Positions 1 through 13,500 of a stretch of DNA of 64,000 nt are shown here, in pieces (positions within the stretch are counted from its first letter, which is position 1; every line of letters starts with the position of its first letter). The notes below the pieces were generated by a model, which saw only the letters and a program-made list of their open reading frames with translations, did no database searches and was not told the origin of the DNA. Source of the DNA: Cyclina sinensis (Eukaryota; Mollusca; Bivalvia; Venerida; Veneridae); NCBI GenBank assembly GCA_012932295.1, contig JAAONU010000014.1, positions 3,227,063 through 3,291,062 of the forward strand, read 5' to 3'. A program made the translations under genes and the position numbers.

Positions 1-1182
1 TGGCGGTTGGGCGAGTCCATTTACACATCCCTTGCTGAAGATTTTTGACGTCCATTTTGTTATCATGTGATATGAAATTATTCGCTTTGATTGGCTAAAG
101 GCAGGCGGTGTACAGGCAAAACTGTTCAAATCTTGTTAATTGTATATATCGCCGTCCAGGAACGGCGATAATAAGCTGTCAAGGCTTGAGTAGTTCTACA
201 AGAGGCTGTACGAAGTAGTGGCTTATAAAATCATACACAGTGATCAATGTTTTGATTCTTTTACCATTACCAGTATTTATGAAAATATCAGCCAAGCACG
301 TATTTCAATGCAATACATCCTTTTGTATTGCAAATATAGAGACAGACACCCAAGTAGCATGCATATTGAAAAAAAGCTGGATAACAAAACTGATAGAAAG
401 GAATCAATAAACATCCATCTTTTTTCAATCTCACTAAATATTATTAACAATTATTTTCAACAGTGACCTTTTTTTAAGACACTCCTACAAATAAATCTTG
501 GAGTGTTATATTGCAGGATCTAAATTTTCTGCTTGTGGCAGCAGATTTGGACATTAAGATTGACAGACACTGGGCAAAAAATATTCCCTCTCTTTGAAAA
601 CCAGCTGAGTGCTTAAGACATTTGTAAAGCACAGGTTTCAGCTGACATTTACACTGCTCTCACAAACACAGTTACTTCCCCTGAAATTCATCTGCCAAAA
701 TGTTTTAACAAATCACGTAACATAAAAATCAGAGTATTATCTGTTAATGAATTGCACCACACTTAGTAACTTTATGTTTTGAAACAAACATCAGTCACTG
801 AAATGTAGGGAATTTACATTCACAGACTAGACAAAAAAGAATTTCAACAATATTTTTTGAGATGCATTCAAGTTTTCACAAGTGCTAGCAATTCATCTTG
901 CAAAGTTTTTTGGAGAGTGAGGGATTCATGGCAGCTGCTTTCTTAAAGAAGAATTGTTTCCTGTGTAACAAAGATAAAAAGTTTTCGTTTTTTTCTTAAT
1001 CTTTCTCCCAAGACCCAACAATATTCCATGCATTCTAAAATAATCTCAAATCTGAATTGTCAGACAATGCTAAAAAAACATACCTGTAGTCATTTTTCCC
1101 ACCAGTTAAGGACTTGAAATAAACTGCTTTTTGTATTTCTAAGCCACAACCTTAGGCATTAGCCAGATTGTATTATACTTAC
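1..1182 (-). other. KLHL intron 7 (partial), no feature recognised
   Basis: Lies downstream of the exon 7 donor on the minus strand and continues beyond the left edge. It is AT-rich. Positions 1-180 are somewhat less AT-rich than the rest. I see no exon, repeat array or RNA gene in it. Confidence 0.7.
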
Positions 1183-1345
1183 TTTCCTATCAACACAGCC
1201 ACTCCTACGGTGCTTCTAGGGGTTGACATAGGGGCAACATAGCTCCACTGTTTGGCCTGGGGGTCCCATCTTTCAACAGTGTTCAAGTAGGACCAACCAT
1301 CATGGCCCCCTACTGCATACATTGGCCCTTCCAGTACACCCACAC
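1183..1345 (-). CDS. KLHL5: KLHL gene, exon 7 (kelch repeats 2-3), last exon seen
   Basis: Encodes residues 529-581 plus two bases of a Lys codon. It follows acceptor TGCATTTTAG and ends at donor GTAAGTAT, a strong consensus. It reads [33 protein letters not shown] and [16 protein letters not shown], which is kelch 3 and the first strand of kelch 4. The donor proves that the gene goes on to the left. I searched 1-1182 on the minus strand for the next kelch segment (expected to begin like LYAVGGRDGS) and did not find it, so that exon is outside the window. Confidence 0.95.
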
Positions 1346-4300
1346 CTAAAATGCATAGAGATTTCCTTTAACACACTAAACAATATAAAACTCAATTTGT
1401 TTCGATTCATGTACTAAAAATTCAGACTTGAAAACACATAATGATTCAGATACCTACTTGAAAGAACCAAATTAAGCTAGTTTAAAGTCACTTATTTTTG
1501 ATGTCAACTTAAAGATCACACAACTTACATGTACTGCAATTTGTGTTCACCTATTGGAATTTTGACCAGTAATAATAGTAACAAGTAAGACTATTGCAAA
1601 GCAATAAAAGTCCCCTACTGGAAAGAGCATTGTCACATTAATAGAATCAAAATTCAAATACTGACAATAAAATCAATAGTTTGTTGTTAATGATAGATGA
1701 AGGTACTAGTATGTTTTATACAACAGATAATCAAAAGATCACATGTCTATTAAGTGGGTGTAATGTTATAAATAAAATATTCACATGTAATACAAATAAA
1801 TATCTCAATTTTTCAATACAAAGAACAGACTTATAAATGCATCTTGCTGTGAGACTTGACTAAGTTGTATAGGTTCTGTATAAGTTCAAAAGTAATTGGA
1901 AGAAAAACATTCAAGTGAATAAACAATTTGCTATATTTTCTAAGTAAAAAGGGGCACAATTTTGTCAATATAAGGGAAAGAATTATGGGACATACTGTGT
2001 AAGAATAACACCGATAAAGTCTCAATCAAATGCACAATTAGGTTCCACAAATATTCAAGGAAATGCAGGTTTTTGGAAAATTTTCAATGTGAAAAAGGGG
2101 AAAACTTTGTGAAATCAAGGGTCAGCATTATGGAACATGACATATGAACTGGTCTTTTGAGTAATTAAACATGTAGCATAAAATGGATATCTGTATGGCT
2201 TCAAAACTATATCACTATATTTGCAATATTTCAAGTCTATTTGTTGCCATAGCAACCAAATTTCTCAAAATAGGAACAAAATAAAATGATGTGCATAATC
2301 TCCATATTGCCATCTATCCATGTTTCAAGTTTCATGAAAATATCCAAGTACTTCTTGAATTATCACAGGATGGCAAACCTTTATTCCCCCCCCCCCACCC
2401 CACCCCCCTGTAGTCTGTATCTGCAAGAAATTGTCAACAATTTTTAAAATTTAATCTTTCACATCTAAATACAAAATTGCAGTGCTGAAAACTTTTGAAG
2501 AAATTATTTTTTGTCACAGAAAATTCCCAACCATTGTGGAGGTTTTTATGTTACTGACGCAAAACATGCCTGCAATAATATCATAAAATGAAACAGTTAA
2601 CTAGATTGCATGCTGCAACCAATTTACAATGAAATTGGCATTCATTTTCCAGACAAAACAAATAATCATTTATTATGCCTCATAATTCATGCAAAAACAT
2701 ATTATTTTGATGTAATAAAGATGGATAAATAAATATTTAAGAAATAAAGGCCACGTTATCCTATATACTTTTGCATGCCAATTAATGCTTGTGAAGAATG
2801 CTGTTGTTTGTACTTATGTTGGAACCAGGTTTTGTGAGTGCTTTGATAGAGGTCTTTATAACACCTGTATGCAATATATGAGAGTGTCATGGAAATCAAC
2901 AAAATATCATGGAATGACTACCTTAGACCAAATAGAATTTAGTAAAAGATTTTGAATAACAAACAAATGTACCCAGTCCATGTCTGTGTGTTGACATTGG
3001 TGGCATCAGAGTCCAGGTTTTTTTCCTAAGGTCATAGCATTCAACTGTATTAAGCGTCTTCAGCCCCTCGCGACCACCAACTATAAATAGCTTATTCTCA
3101 AGGACAGCCACACCAAACTGTAACCGTCGTCCATTCATGTTGGCTACCTGTGTCCAGGTGTTGGTCCGTAGATCATATTTCTCAATGGTGGATGGTCCTA
3201 TAAAGCAGAAAAAGTGATATTGCCATAATTGTCAAAAACTGATTCATAACAGGTGGCATATCATCTTGTGGGAGGCATCGATTTTATTTTATCTTGTTTG
3301 AAAAGCAGCCCAGTCTGTGTAGTTATTTGAACAACCCTTAACCTACAAAAACTCTACAGGATTCTTATGCATTTAAGATAAAACAATCCAAGGCCCATGC
3401 AGAACTATTTTATCTCATTCTTATTTCATTTGTAGCTCGAATGGTAATGTGACAATCTTCAGTCAACAATGTCATCTAAAGTGCTAAGTATTCTCAGCAA
3501 ACACCACTGAAAAACCAAATTATGTTAATAACTTAGTGGTTTTTGTTATAGCAAAGACCATTCAACTTGGGAAAAGAAAAGTTTCCATTTTCTAAAGATG
3601 CATGTCTCATCTGTATGCATGTGGCTTTATGAGAGGTTTTACCATAAATGCTAAATGCACAGAAGAATTGTTATTAACTTCTAGTAAATATGGTAATGAA
3701 TGAGGCAAATGATGATTAAAAGTCTTTGCATTCTTTTTAAAATATAAAAGGATAACCTTATATCCTCAAATGAAGTACATTTGTATGAAATAAAATAATT
3801 CATCTTGAAATATATCAAATGATTTTCTTAAGTGACAACTGAGATGTATGTAATAACTGAAATACTTTACATCTTGGTGGAATTTGTGATATAAACTTGT
3901 TATGTCTATATAAATACAGATTTTTAGAAATACATTATAGATGCTTCTGAAATTTACTCCTGTACATTTTGGCATATTTTTCTAATCTTATTTCATTAAT
4001 ATGCCATTTATTATAAACATATACCAAGCAAATACAGCAGTGAAAATGTTTGAACTTAATTCCTGAAAAGGTGCCACCTGTGTTCTCAGACTTTGCCTGA
4101 AACATTCTTTCCTCTTAATTTGATTCAATAATTATGTAAATTTAGAACTACAGGAAGTTTTAAAAAGAGCTGCCAGAATGAGTAGAACTAAAGAACTTTT
4201 CAGATTAAAAACATTTTAAATCTTGTACGCCTTAAACAGAAAAGTCTAATATTTCTTCTTCATGCACAGAAACTATTCTTCTTATAACATTACACTGTTC

Positions 4301-7300
4301 TTTGTCCATTTATTACTTCTCGCCACAAATAAAAATTCAGATACTATAAAAATTGCAATTATACAAAAATAATAAGCTTCTTCACCAATTCTAAAATGGT
4401 GTTTAGATTGTACATCCAAATCTACTATTACCAGTACTACCTATCTAGGAATTTACCTTTGTTACTATCCATTCCCCCTACAGCAAACATCATCCCAACA
4501 GTAGATTTGCGGGGCTTGGTCCTGGGACTTTGGAATGACGAACGTCTCTCGGGTAGGAGGTGGTACTTTAATGCCTCCATGATAAGACCCTGGCAGTCCT
4601 TGTTGTCCTCAAACAGGGGATTGGTACCAACATGGTCAGCTATAAACTGAAAACACCCAGTTTTTTGTCAGTCATATTATACCCTAAAGAAATGATTCAC
4701 ATAACTCTCTGAATCAGACCAGAAGGATTTTGTTCTATGAACCACAAAACCAAGACTAATTAGACCTTTTTACCACTCCAAAAATAAACAGAAATGTATA
4801 TATTTTAAGTTCTTATGAAAACAACTGGATGAAATGTCTTTCACTCAAAGGGCAGACAAGGGCAATTTTGGATAATTAAGGGCTGTAACTCAAAAGTGCC
4901 CCCAAGTATTCAGTTGCTTATCAAACCTTGGCGGAGATATTATGCCCACAATCATTATCAGCCATAACTCTACAGTGCCTTGAGGGATTTGGATGGTTAC
5001 TAAACTTAGCCGAGATATTAGCCAATTAAAATTATCACCAAGTTTAGTGAAGATCTGATGAAAACTCTTTGACTTAAAAAACAGAAAATCTGTGGACAAT
5101 GACCCACCAACCTCCTGCCTGCCTGCCATGGGTGTTCCAATAAAACATCACGTCTTCAGACAGGTGTAAAAAAAAGATATTTAAATTAATGTTTGGGTGT
5201 TTGTCCTGGAGATGATTTGCTATATTTTTCAAGAGAATGTAACCAACACACACTTTATTAACAGGCAAAAGGCTCTGAATTTTTTTTTATCTTAAATGCA
5301 TTACAGCTCTGTAACCCAACAATCTGACATGGCTTCCATGAGATTTCTCTCAAGCACTGCTTTTAGGTTATTAAAGGAGTGTTTTCTGTTTTGGCACAAT
5401 ACAATCCAAGCAAAAAAAGGCTTCATAATACATCACAAGGGCTTCTATATTGACAAAAATGGTTCCAGAAACTCATCAGTTGCAAATTCTGACATGGCAG
5501 TAAATGTCAATGGTGTCAAGAAAAAGCATTTATCAAATAAGCCGTAATATTTTCTTAAATTATGTTTAACTTCTTTCCTTGCAAAGATTTCAGTTCCATT
5601 TTAAAGACATTCAGTTATATAGTCAACCATAGCATTAACCTTTATCCTGCTTGCAGTAACTGTGTTTGCCTTTGTGACCAGTGCAGACCATGATCAGCCT
5701 ACACATCCATGCAGTCTGATCATGATCTGCACTGATCTGCACTGTTCACTAAATATATTCAGTCAGTATTTTAACAACTTTCATCCTTATAAATGGTTAT
5801 GGTACTGCCCAAATTGAAAAAATGGACAAGTTCATTTTGCCTACAAGACTGATGGTGAACAAGGTTCAGAACAGAGCTCTAGTTCTACTAATCGTTCTAA
5901 TACAGAAAATGTTATAACAAAATCCTTAGAATAATTTATAAGATATGAAACAAGTTATAAACAAATTAAAATATGCTGAATTTAATATAGACCTACTTTT
6001 TAGTTACAAGCAAATTACGCATGTAACTTAAGACACTTGTTTACACTTAAATGTCCTTGGAAAATGTAAAAAAATGTAAAACAAAAAATCTCATCACATT
6101 GGAAACTTGATAAAGTACTTCTTGCAAGAACACAGGAAACTTTCACTTAAAATGATATAATTGTCAAATGTATCTCCTCCAAACTGTAACAAAATCAAAA
6201 TGAAAAAGATACTACCCAGTAGATTGAAAAGTATCTTGTAACAAGAAAACAATTTCACATACTTCTCCTTTCTGCTATTACTTGACCTTGATTACAATGA
6301 ACTTGAATTTAGACAACCTTGTCATGTCATTAATCCAACATTCTAACACTATCAGCAATTCACCGCCAATAAATAAAGAAGGATTTGACCGTGATATATC
6401 ATATATGTTTTATCATGCTGAATACAAGCGCGCGACCGCTGACGTAACTGCAAACGTCACTGGTAGATAGTGCACATATGTGCACCCCTTATAAATATAC
6501 ATGTATGTATGTGTTAGAATGGAAATAGATTTTTAAGTTTTTGTGATCTACCATCATATATATCATGGTTTCTCCTTCATATGTATAATTATTCAATCAC
6601 TCAGGCCTACATGTACAGCCTTCGTGATTAAATTACTACACATCTGAACTTGACACCGTGATATATTTGACTATATATCATTCAAACTTAAAATCTGTTT
6701 CCTAAACAATGTATTGAATAGTTCTTGATCAAAATAAGTATTAGTCATATATGTAAATGTTTTGTCACTTTTTTTGGGTCTGTCCTAATTAAGATTAATT
6801 TGATCTAAATACCAACTTTTTCTATACAGAAGGGAGTATCTTAATAACTGCAGAATCTAAACTGGTCCCCTGGGAGTACCTGCTAGCAGAGATTTGGTGT
6901 AACAAACACACCATGAATGAGCTATCCAATTACTATTGATCAAGCGCTGAATATTTTCTTAGGATCACATTAAAACAATGGTGGCTGTCAATTAATTTTA
7001 GGAAATCTCATTTCCCAAGGATTTTCTTGGGAATTTCCATGAGTAAGGAAGGTTTTATTATAGTTCTGTCAAGGGAGACTGATGTATATATATAACACAG
7101 TGTACTGGGAATATGTTTCTCAATGGCCTGTCATTTTGTCTATAATCACAGAAAATATCATGAAAACTTATAAACAGGAGTGGAGAATAATTTATCTGCA
7201 AACCATCCATCATTTTTCCCCAGACAGTAATGGCAGACTTTTATTAAGGAGTACTTTTCAATACTTCCCTAACATACAGCTATCAGACTTACGTCTGTAT

Positions 7301-7530
7301 TACATTGTTGCTATATCATATTCTTCAGACAACTATATTATATTTGAGGTCTGCTTCATGAAACATTACTGACTGATCGTCTGTGCATGCTAAAATATGT
7401 ACTTTCTTGATGAATTGATTTCATTTCGTTTCGGGTTTCAATTTTTAAAAGATGACATGTTTTTTCTATTTCTACTCTTTTCTGCTTCCTTTGACCAGAA
7501 TCATTATCGACACTTAATCACTGCTTCTTC

Positions 7531-7563
<33 letters not shown>

Positions 7564-10500
7564 TAAGCAAAGTACAGCCATTGATTCTTGGCAGTGACTT
7601 TATTCTAGTATCACCCATAGATAGCTTATCCCTTGGCTTTAAATAATACTTTTATTTACAATTATTTCAATTAACTCTAGACAGAATACACACAAATTAA
7701 TCTAAAATAGCCATTTGTTCATCAAATATTCATGTAATCAGTGGTACTTGCTCTGCAAGACTTTACTGCAAATGACTATATTGGCACAATACATCAAAGT
7801 AAATGAGATACCAAAGTGGTGTATGCCTAGAAACCAAGCATCTTACTTTATCAAGTTTAAAACTGGCTCTCATAAATAAGGAATATTTCAGACAGTCTTT
7901 TATTTCCTGTATGACAAACAATCTTTTATCTTGTGGAAAAGTAACTGCAGCAGAAAGTGTTTTCATATACAAAATGGTTTAAAAATGTTTTATCGAAACA
8001 AAATACAAAACAGGAGCTGAAGTAGCCTATGTTCAGTGTTAACCATTCATATATACAAAGCTGGTAAGATTTTGATCCCAAGCTATTGAAAATGTGGTGT
8101 TTAGGGCGTATTTAAAACCTAGCCTAACTTATTTACAGCAATAAATCGTATTTGACACTCTGCATTATTGGCCATGCTAACTTAACAGCTTTCAACATTT
8201 CTTCTTATTCCTGTAAAAACTTTCAAAACAGGGATCAGTAACTGTTAAAGAATTTTTGGTAACAGTGGCATCAAATGAATAAATCTTAACAAAGCAGTCC
8301 GAATACTAACCTGTGGAGACATCAGTGGGAGTCGAATATGGGACATTAGTTTAGCAAGATACTTCTTGCGATTGGCAACATCATGGTTGATCCACATTAC
8401 CAACGCTGAGTAAATAATCTCTTCACTCTGAATATTGAGATCATCGCTAGCTAGAAGCTTGGCAACCTCTTCTGGTGGAAGAATTAGAAACTCCTGAGTG
8501 TTCATCACCTCTCCAAAACGTTCCTAGATAAACAGACATTAAGAATATCTGTATTTTACTGCAAACTGATCACATGTTGCATGCATCTAAAATCTATTAA
8601 GAGTTCTTGTTGTTAATATACAAAGCACTTTACAATTCAAAGATACTGTTGACATCTTGGAAATATAAACATTAAATTCTTAAAATATCTGTGTTTTTCT
8701 TGAGAACTACATAAAATAGATTCTCGCATGTTACAACAACTGCACATTACCGGCAACAAGATACCATAAACAAGAATATATTATAATCCTTCAAGGCCAA
8801 ATGAAAACAAAGTAAACAGATTTAACAGTCTAAAAAAAGGTTTTTATGTCAAGTTCAATTTAAGACCTTCAAGCCTTACCATTACATAGTTGTTTGCGAC
8901 TTTGTAAAGATCGGAGCATCCCTGAGCATCAGCAAACTGCCGGATGCCAATACAGTTTGAAGGGTGTAACTGCTTCATAAGAAAGTTACAACATGCTTCT
9001 ACAACTTCTGACAGCTGTAACATACATGCTGTCGACAGCAAGTTCTCTACTGTGTCTTCCCGGAGTTCTATTGAGCCTGAAATGATACAAAATACAATAT
9101 GGTATTGAAACATACTGTTTTGAGCAAGAAAAGGTATAAAATGAAACAAGCATGTAAAAGACCTGCCAATGAAATCATGTCCACATCTGAGACTGTCAGT
9201 TACAGTCCTTTACATGTAAAAACATTGGTTTTATCCTTCAATACTAAACATTCCGACTGAATAAAGGCTCTTTAAACCATAGCATTCATGATTAAAAAAT
9301 ATTGTTTTCTACAAAACAAAACATAATGTAAGCAAACATAAAGGAAATCAAAGATGGTTTCATATCTGACCTTGATATATCACATTTAGTATTACAAGGT
9401 CATAATATGATAAAAGGCTAAAAACATCTAATTTTGCCATATCTTTTACAGATAAAGGAAAAAAGGGTCCTCAAAAGCCATGTTTATCTCTCAAACAAAA
9501 TTTCCAAAAAATACATTAGTTTATCCAACCGCTTTAAAAACTGTTCACATATGCCCAAAGCCATAAAAACACATGATAAAAAATCACCCAACTTTTTACC
9601 TAATTTTCTATCCCATCCCCCTCACAGCTGTGTATAATGAAGTAGGAGGGGCAAAAAACCATGTACAAGAAATTGACTTAATTACCACTCAATATAAAGG
9701 AAGAACTTTTAGTTCCAAATCCCTCTAAAATCCACACTAAACCTCTGGCAATTTCATCTTCAAAAATCTGATTTTCGCATATCATAAATTCACAGACAAC
9801 AATTTTGCATACCATAAATTCACAGACTATCAATTTCTTTCCGAGATGTCAGATGAAAATTAATATACAACATCAGAGCTGCAAAAACGTGAGTAATTTT
9901 ATATGGCTCCAGAAAGAAATTCTATAATCCATATCAGTCTCATGAATTTTCATTCGTTTTCATTGACTGAGTTTCAAAAAACTCATGGCAATCTGGAATA
10001 TGAAAGGTATCTCTTTCATATTATAAAAATATAAAAGAAAGTTTGTATATATTTACAGATTTTCAAAAAAATTACCTCAAAACTTCTACATCTTTTAAGT
10101 TCACCAATTTAGCTCTGTTTAAAATTCTTAACAGAAAATTTGGAGAGACATCAGCAGAAAGTTAACAGGAACTTGAACTCAAAAGGATTTTTCCATACTA
10201 TCTGTAAGAAGTGTAACAATTTCCGACATTTTTTAAGAAACAAAAATGTGTACCCAAGTCTACAGACTTGCACCTTGAATACATTTCTGTCACAACTTAT
10301 TTGAAACAAGAACAAAAGATAAGCTTAGCTAAGAAACTGAGTAAATTTTTCACTACATTGTCTTTTTGCTCAGAATTGGGCTAGTTATATGATAAAAAAA
10401 CTGCTAATACATTATGAAATATATTCAATTTTAAACAGGAAGACAAAGAAGTAATTAGGTTCAATCAATGCCGTAACATTCTTAACTATGTTTTAATTTT

Positions 10501-13500
10501 ACTGCTCTCCTTCAAACATTTCATGTAGCTGCTGGTGTTTGAACTTTAAACCCTACTCAGCTGGAATTCAACAGCCTCTCATATACATTAGGGATACATA
10601 ATAATTACCCTTTCATAACTCAAATTGCATGTTTGAAGACATGGTTACATCTGGAACACATGTAAAAACCATGCCTACAAGCATTAAAGACAAACAACAT
10701 TACGGTAAAACTAACAGTATATAATGTATGTCATAATAAAATATCTGGCTATAAAGTCTTCACCTGCAAAAAATATTTTTCTTGTTTCTCCATTAATTAG
10801 TTTGAGTCTTTAACACTGAAGCCTCGGAAATTGTGGTAAGGAGGTGAAGTTTTATTCAAAAAGTAAGCCTTGAAAACCCTGTATTGTTCACCTGTGTGAA
10901 CTGCTCTGAATGCCACAAAGTTGTGCTCAGATGAGCTAATTTTTCAGGCTTTCAAAAAATTGCCAAGGAAATAACTATATTTTCAACTCCCTCCATTTCC
11001 ACAATCACTCCCAACCCCTGACATTGTATTGTGCCACTGGGAGAACTTGGCAGGTAGGCTATCAGATGCCAGACTGTTTGACAGGCTGGGTGCCAGGGAG
11101 TTACCAAACATCTGCTGTCTTGATGACACAAGGGGTTTATTAGTTCCTGAAATTGTTTAGATTATTGGGTGTTATGTTGGGGATAATGGAAGGGAAGTTG
11201 GAAATGCCTTACATAATTATCTACAGGTTGCAAATGGACTAGTAAACATGTGATAGAAACAAAAAAATGTAAGAAAAAAAGAAAATACTGATAATAATGT
11301 AACATGCTGAACAGATCATCCTGGGGCAAAAAGTCTGAACAAACATTAGTAATTTGATGAGATATTAAACCCAGGTCCCATATATAAGTGCTCTATAATG
11401 AGCATGAAAGAGAACCAGAGGTGTAGTTCTGTATCTTGCACTATCCCATACAACCTAAAATAAAAAACCCTGCAGGGGGAGTCGGTCATAGGGGCAACTG
11501 GTACAGACAATAAATAAATTCAAATTGATTGATAGCCATTAAAACATTTTTTACTATATTTTTTTACAACAACTAGTAATTCTGGAACAGGGCTCCGAAA
11601 ATTTTCAAATCTCAATCTGTCCAAGACGCAACCCCCACCCCCTCCCCAACCCAGAAACATGAAAATGAATCGGCGAAAAAAAAATTTAATGTTAGTATGC
11701 CTTACATATGCTTTCAAGGCTTTTCTCTTATTGAAAAATACAAACAATTTAGCGTCAATGACAACTAAACTTGAATTATAATGCTTACATTTGATGTCAA
11801 AAAACGTTTTGTTCAAAGTGAAAGTTAAAAACAGATTTCTAAACTTTGTGGGGTCTGGGGACAAATGACTGGACACAATAAAGTTTAACTACAATATTTA
11901 TTGCTACTCAACTCTACGAGCGGCTAGCATCAACTCAAAATGTGGAATTTAATCCAAATTGGAAATTAATCCAAAAACAACGGAATTTAATCCACACCAC
12001 TGTAAATGTTTTATGTCGATCCCATCCTCGTCACCAAACTTTGTGGGGCTAAAGTAGCACAATCTATTTAAATCATCTCCATTCTTTTTCTATCTGAATC
12101 ATCAGTGTTTTAGCTAAAGCATCATTAGCTGTATAATTTGAATAATTGGTAGTTGCTTTGACTTCATCACCTGGTGATAATTCATTCCTAATCACTAAAA
12201 ATTAATAATCTTCAGTTTTTAAACAAGTCTGAGTGATCAGCAATCTGGACCAGTTAGGATTGGATCTGAGTGATCCAGTGGTTACATGCTGCACTGGTAA
12301 TAAGTGGTCATGAGTTTGATACCTCGTTCCACTAATACAGGAGAGATCGTGTTTGCAAGCAATCTATTATCTTTTCATCTGATAAGACACAAGTCAGGTG
12401 GGCAGATGCTGATAGGCCGTATTTTTATAGTATCGGTAGTGTTTTTCCATGGGTCATAACTTTTTAAACAATTTATAAAAGCTTTGTATCAATGAAAAGG
12501 TAATAAATTTAACAACTTATTCAATAATATATGCCCCCAAAGTGGCGCTTTGACCTTTGAGCTGTGAACCAGTCATTCAGGGGTCAAGGTCAAATAAATA
12601 TAAGTCATTGGGAAGGACTTGTCCAAAGGGGTGTTGTGCAAAGTATGAAGTATATCCACTTACTTATGTGGAGTTATGATCAAATGTTAAAGTTTTCTGA
12701 AAATTGGATCTTCAAAGTGAAGGTCATTCAGAGGTCAAGGTCAAACAAATATAGGTCAGTGGGAAGGTCTTGTCCAAAGGGGTGTTGTGTCCAAGTATGA
12801 AGTATATCCACTTACTAATGTGGAAGTTATGGCCAATGTTAAAGTTTTCTGACAATTGGATGTCCAAGGTGAAGGTCTTTCAGGGGTCAAGGTCAAACAA
12901 ATATAGGTCAGTGGGAATGCCTTGTCCAAAGTGTGGTGTTGTGTCAAAGTATGAAGTAAATCCACTTACTAATATGGAAGTTATGGCCAACTTGATCTTC
13001 AAGGTGAAGGTCATTCAGGTGTCAAGGTCAAACAAATATAAGTCAGTGGGAATGTCTTGTACAAAGGTGTATTGTGTCCAAGTACGAAGTAATCATTTAA
13101 TAATAAGGAAGTTATGGCCAATGTTAAAGTTTTTGGACAGACTGACAGATGGACTAACGAACAGATAGTTCAAAAACTATATGCCTCCTTTAGGAGGCAT
13201 AAAAATATGAAAATTATTAGTTATTCAGAACCATTTAAATTTTGAAATTCCATAAAATAGCAAAAAGGATATGAAAGTTTAAAAATTCCTGTCTTGTACA
13301 CAACCATTGTTTATGTTGCTGTTTTTGCCCAATAGACATTGTATCTGTTTTGCCATGTGATGTCACAGTGATCTCTCCTATTACTAAATGTCTTTTCCTG
13401 GTGAGATGTTAAACCATTAGGTTCCATGTATCAGCAGGAGTATCTTGCTTTCTGTATCTTGAAATTCACCCCCACTACTTAAAATAAATAAACTCTGCAA

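Larger units (their letters stand above)
1346..2972 (-). other. KLHL intron 6
   Basis: AT-rich intron between exons 6 and 7. It holds a C-rich simple tract at about 2387-2410 and, from about 2230, a piece of dispersed repeat that begins with GTTGCCATAGCAACC (also found at 49565 and, with one change, 20270). No coding sequence is seen. Confidence 0.8.
4647..8310 (-). other. KLHL intron 4
   Basis: AT-rich intron of 3.7 kb. It contains a diverged MITE copy at 5639-5863, a short GC-rich patch near 6430-6460 and a 30-base T tract at about 7533-7562. The rest shows nothing recognisable. Confidence 0.8.

Noticed and set aside
2923..3138. Kelch frame extending past 2973 as one 71-residue protein
   Set aside because: The C-terminal tail after HGLG is intron sequence: a donor GTACAT at that point joins exon 1183-1345 in frame.
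11520..11876. 118-codon minus-strand frame
   Set aside because: It contains a glycine run from a C-rich tract and no recognisable domain, and adjoins a SINE tail. No splice or start context supports it.
12564..13168. Frames of 69-132 codons over the tandem cores
   Set aside because: They lie wholly in the Pearl-like element, repeat with its units and occur on both strands.
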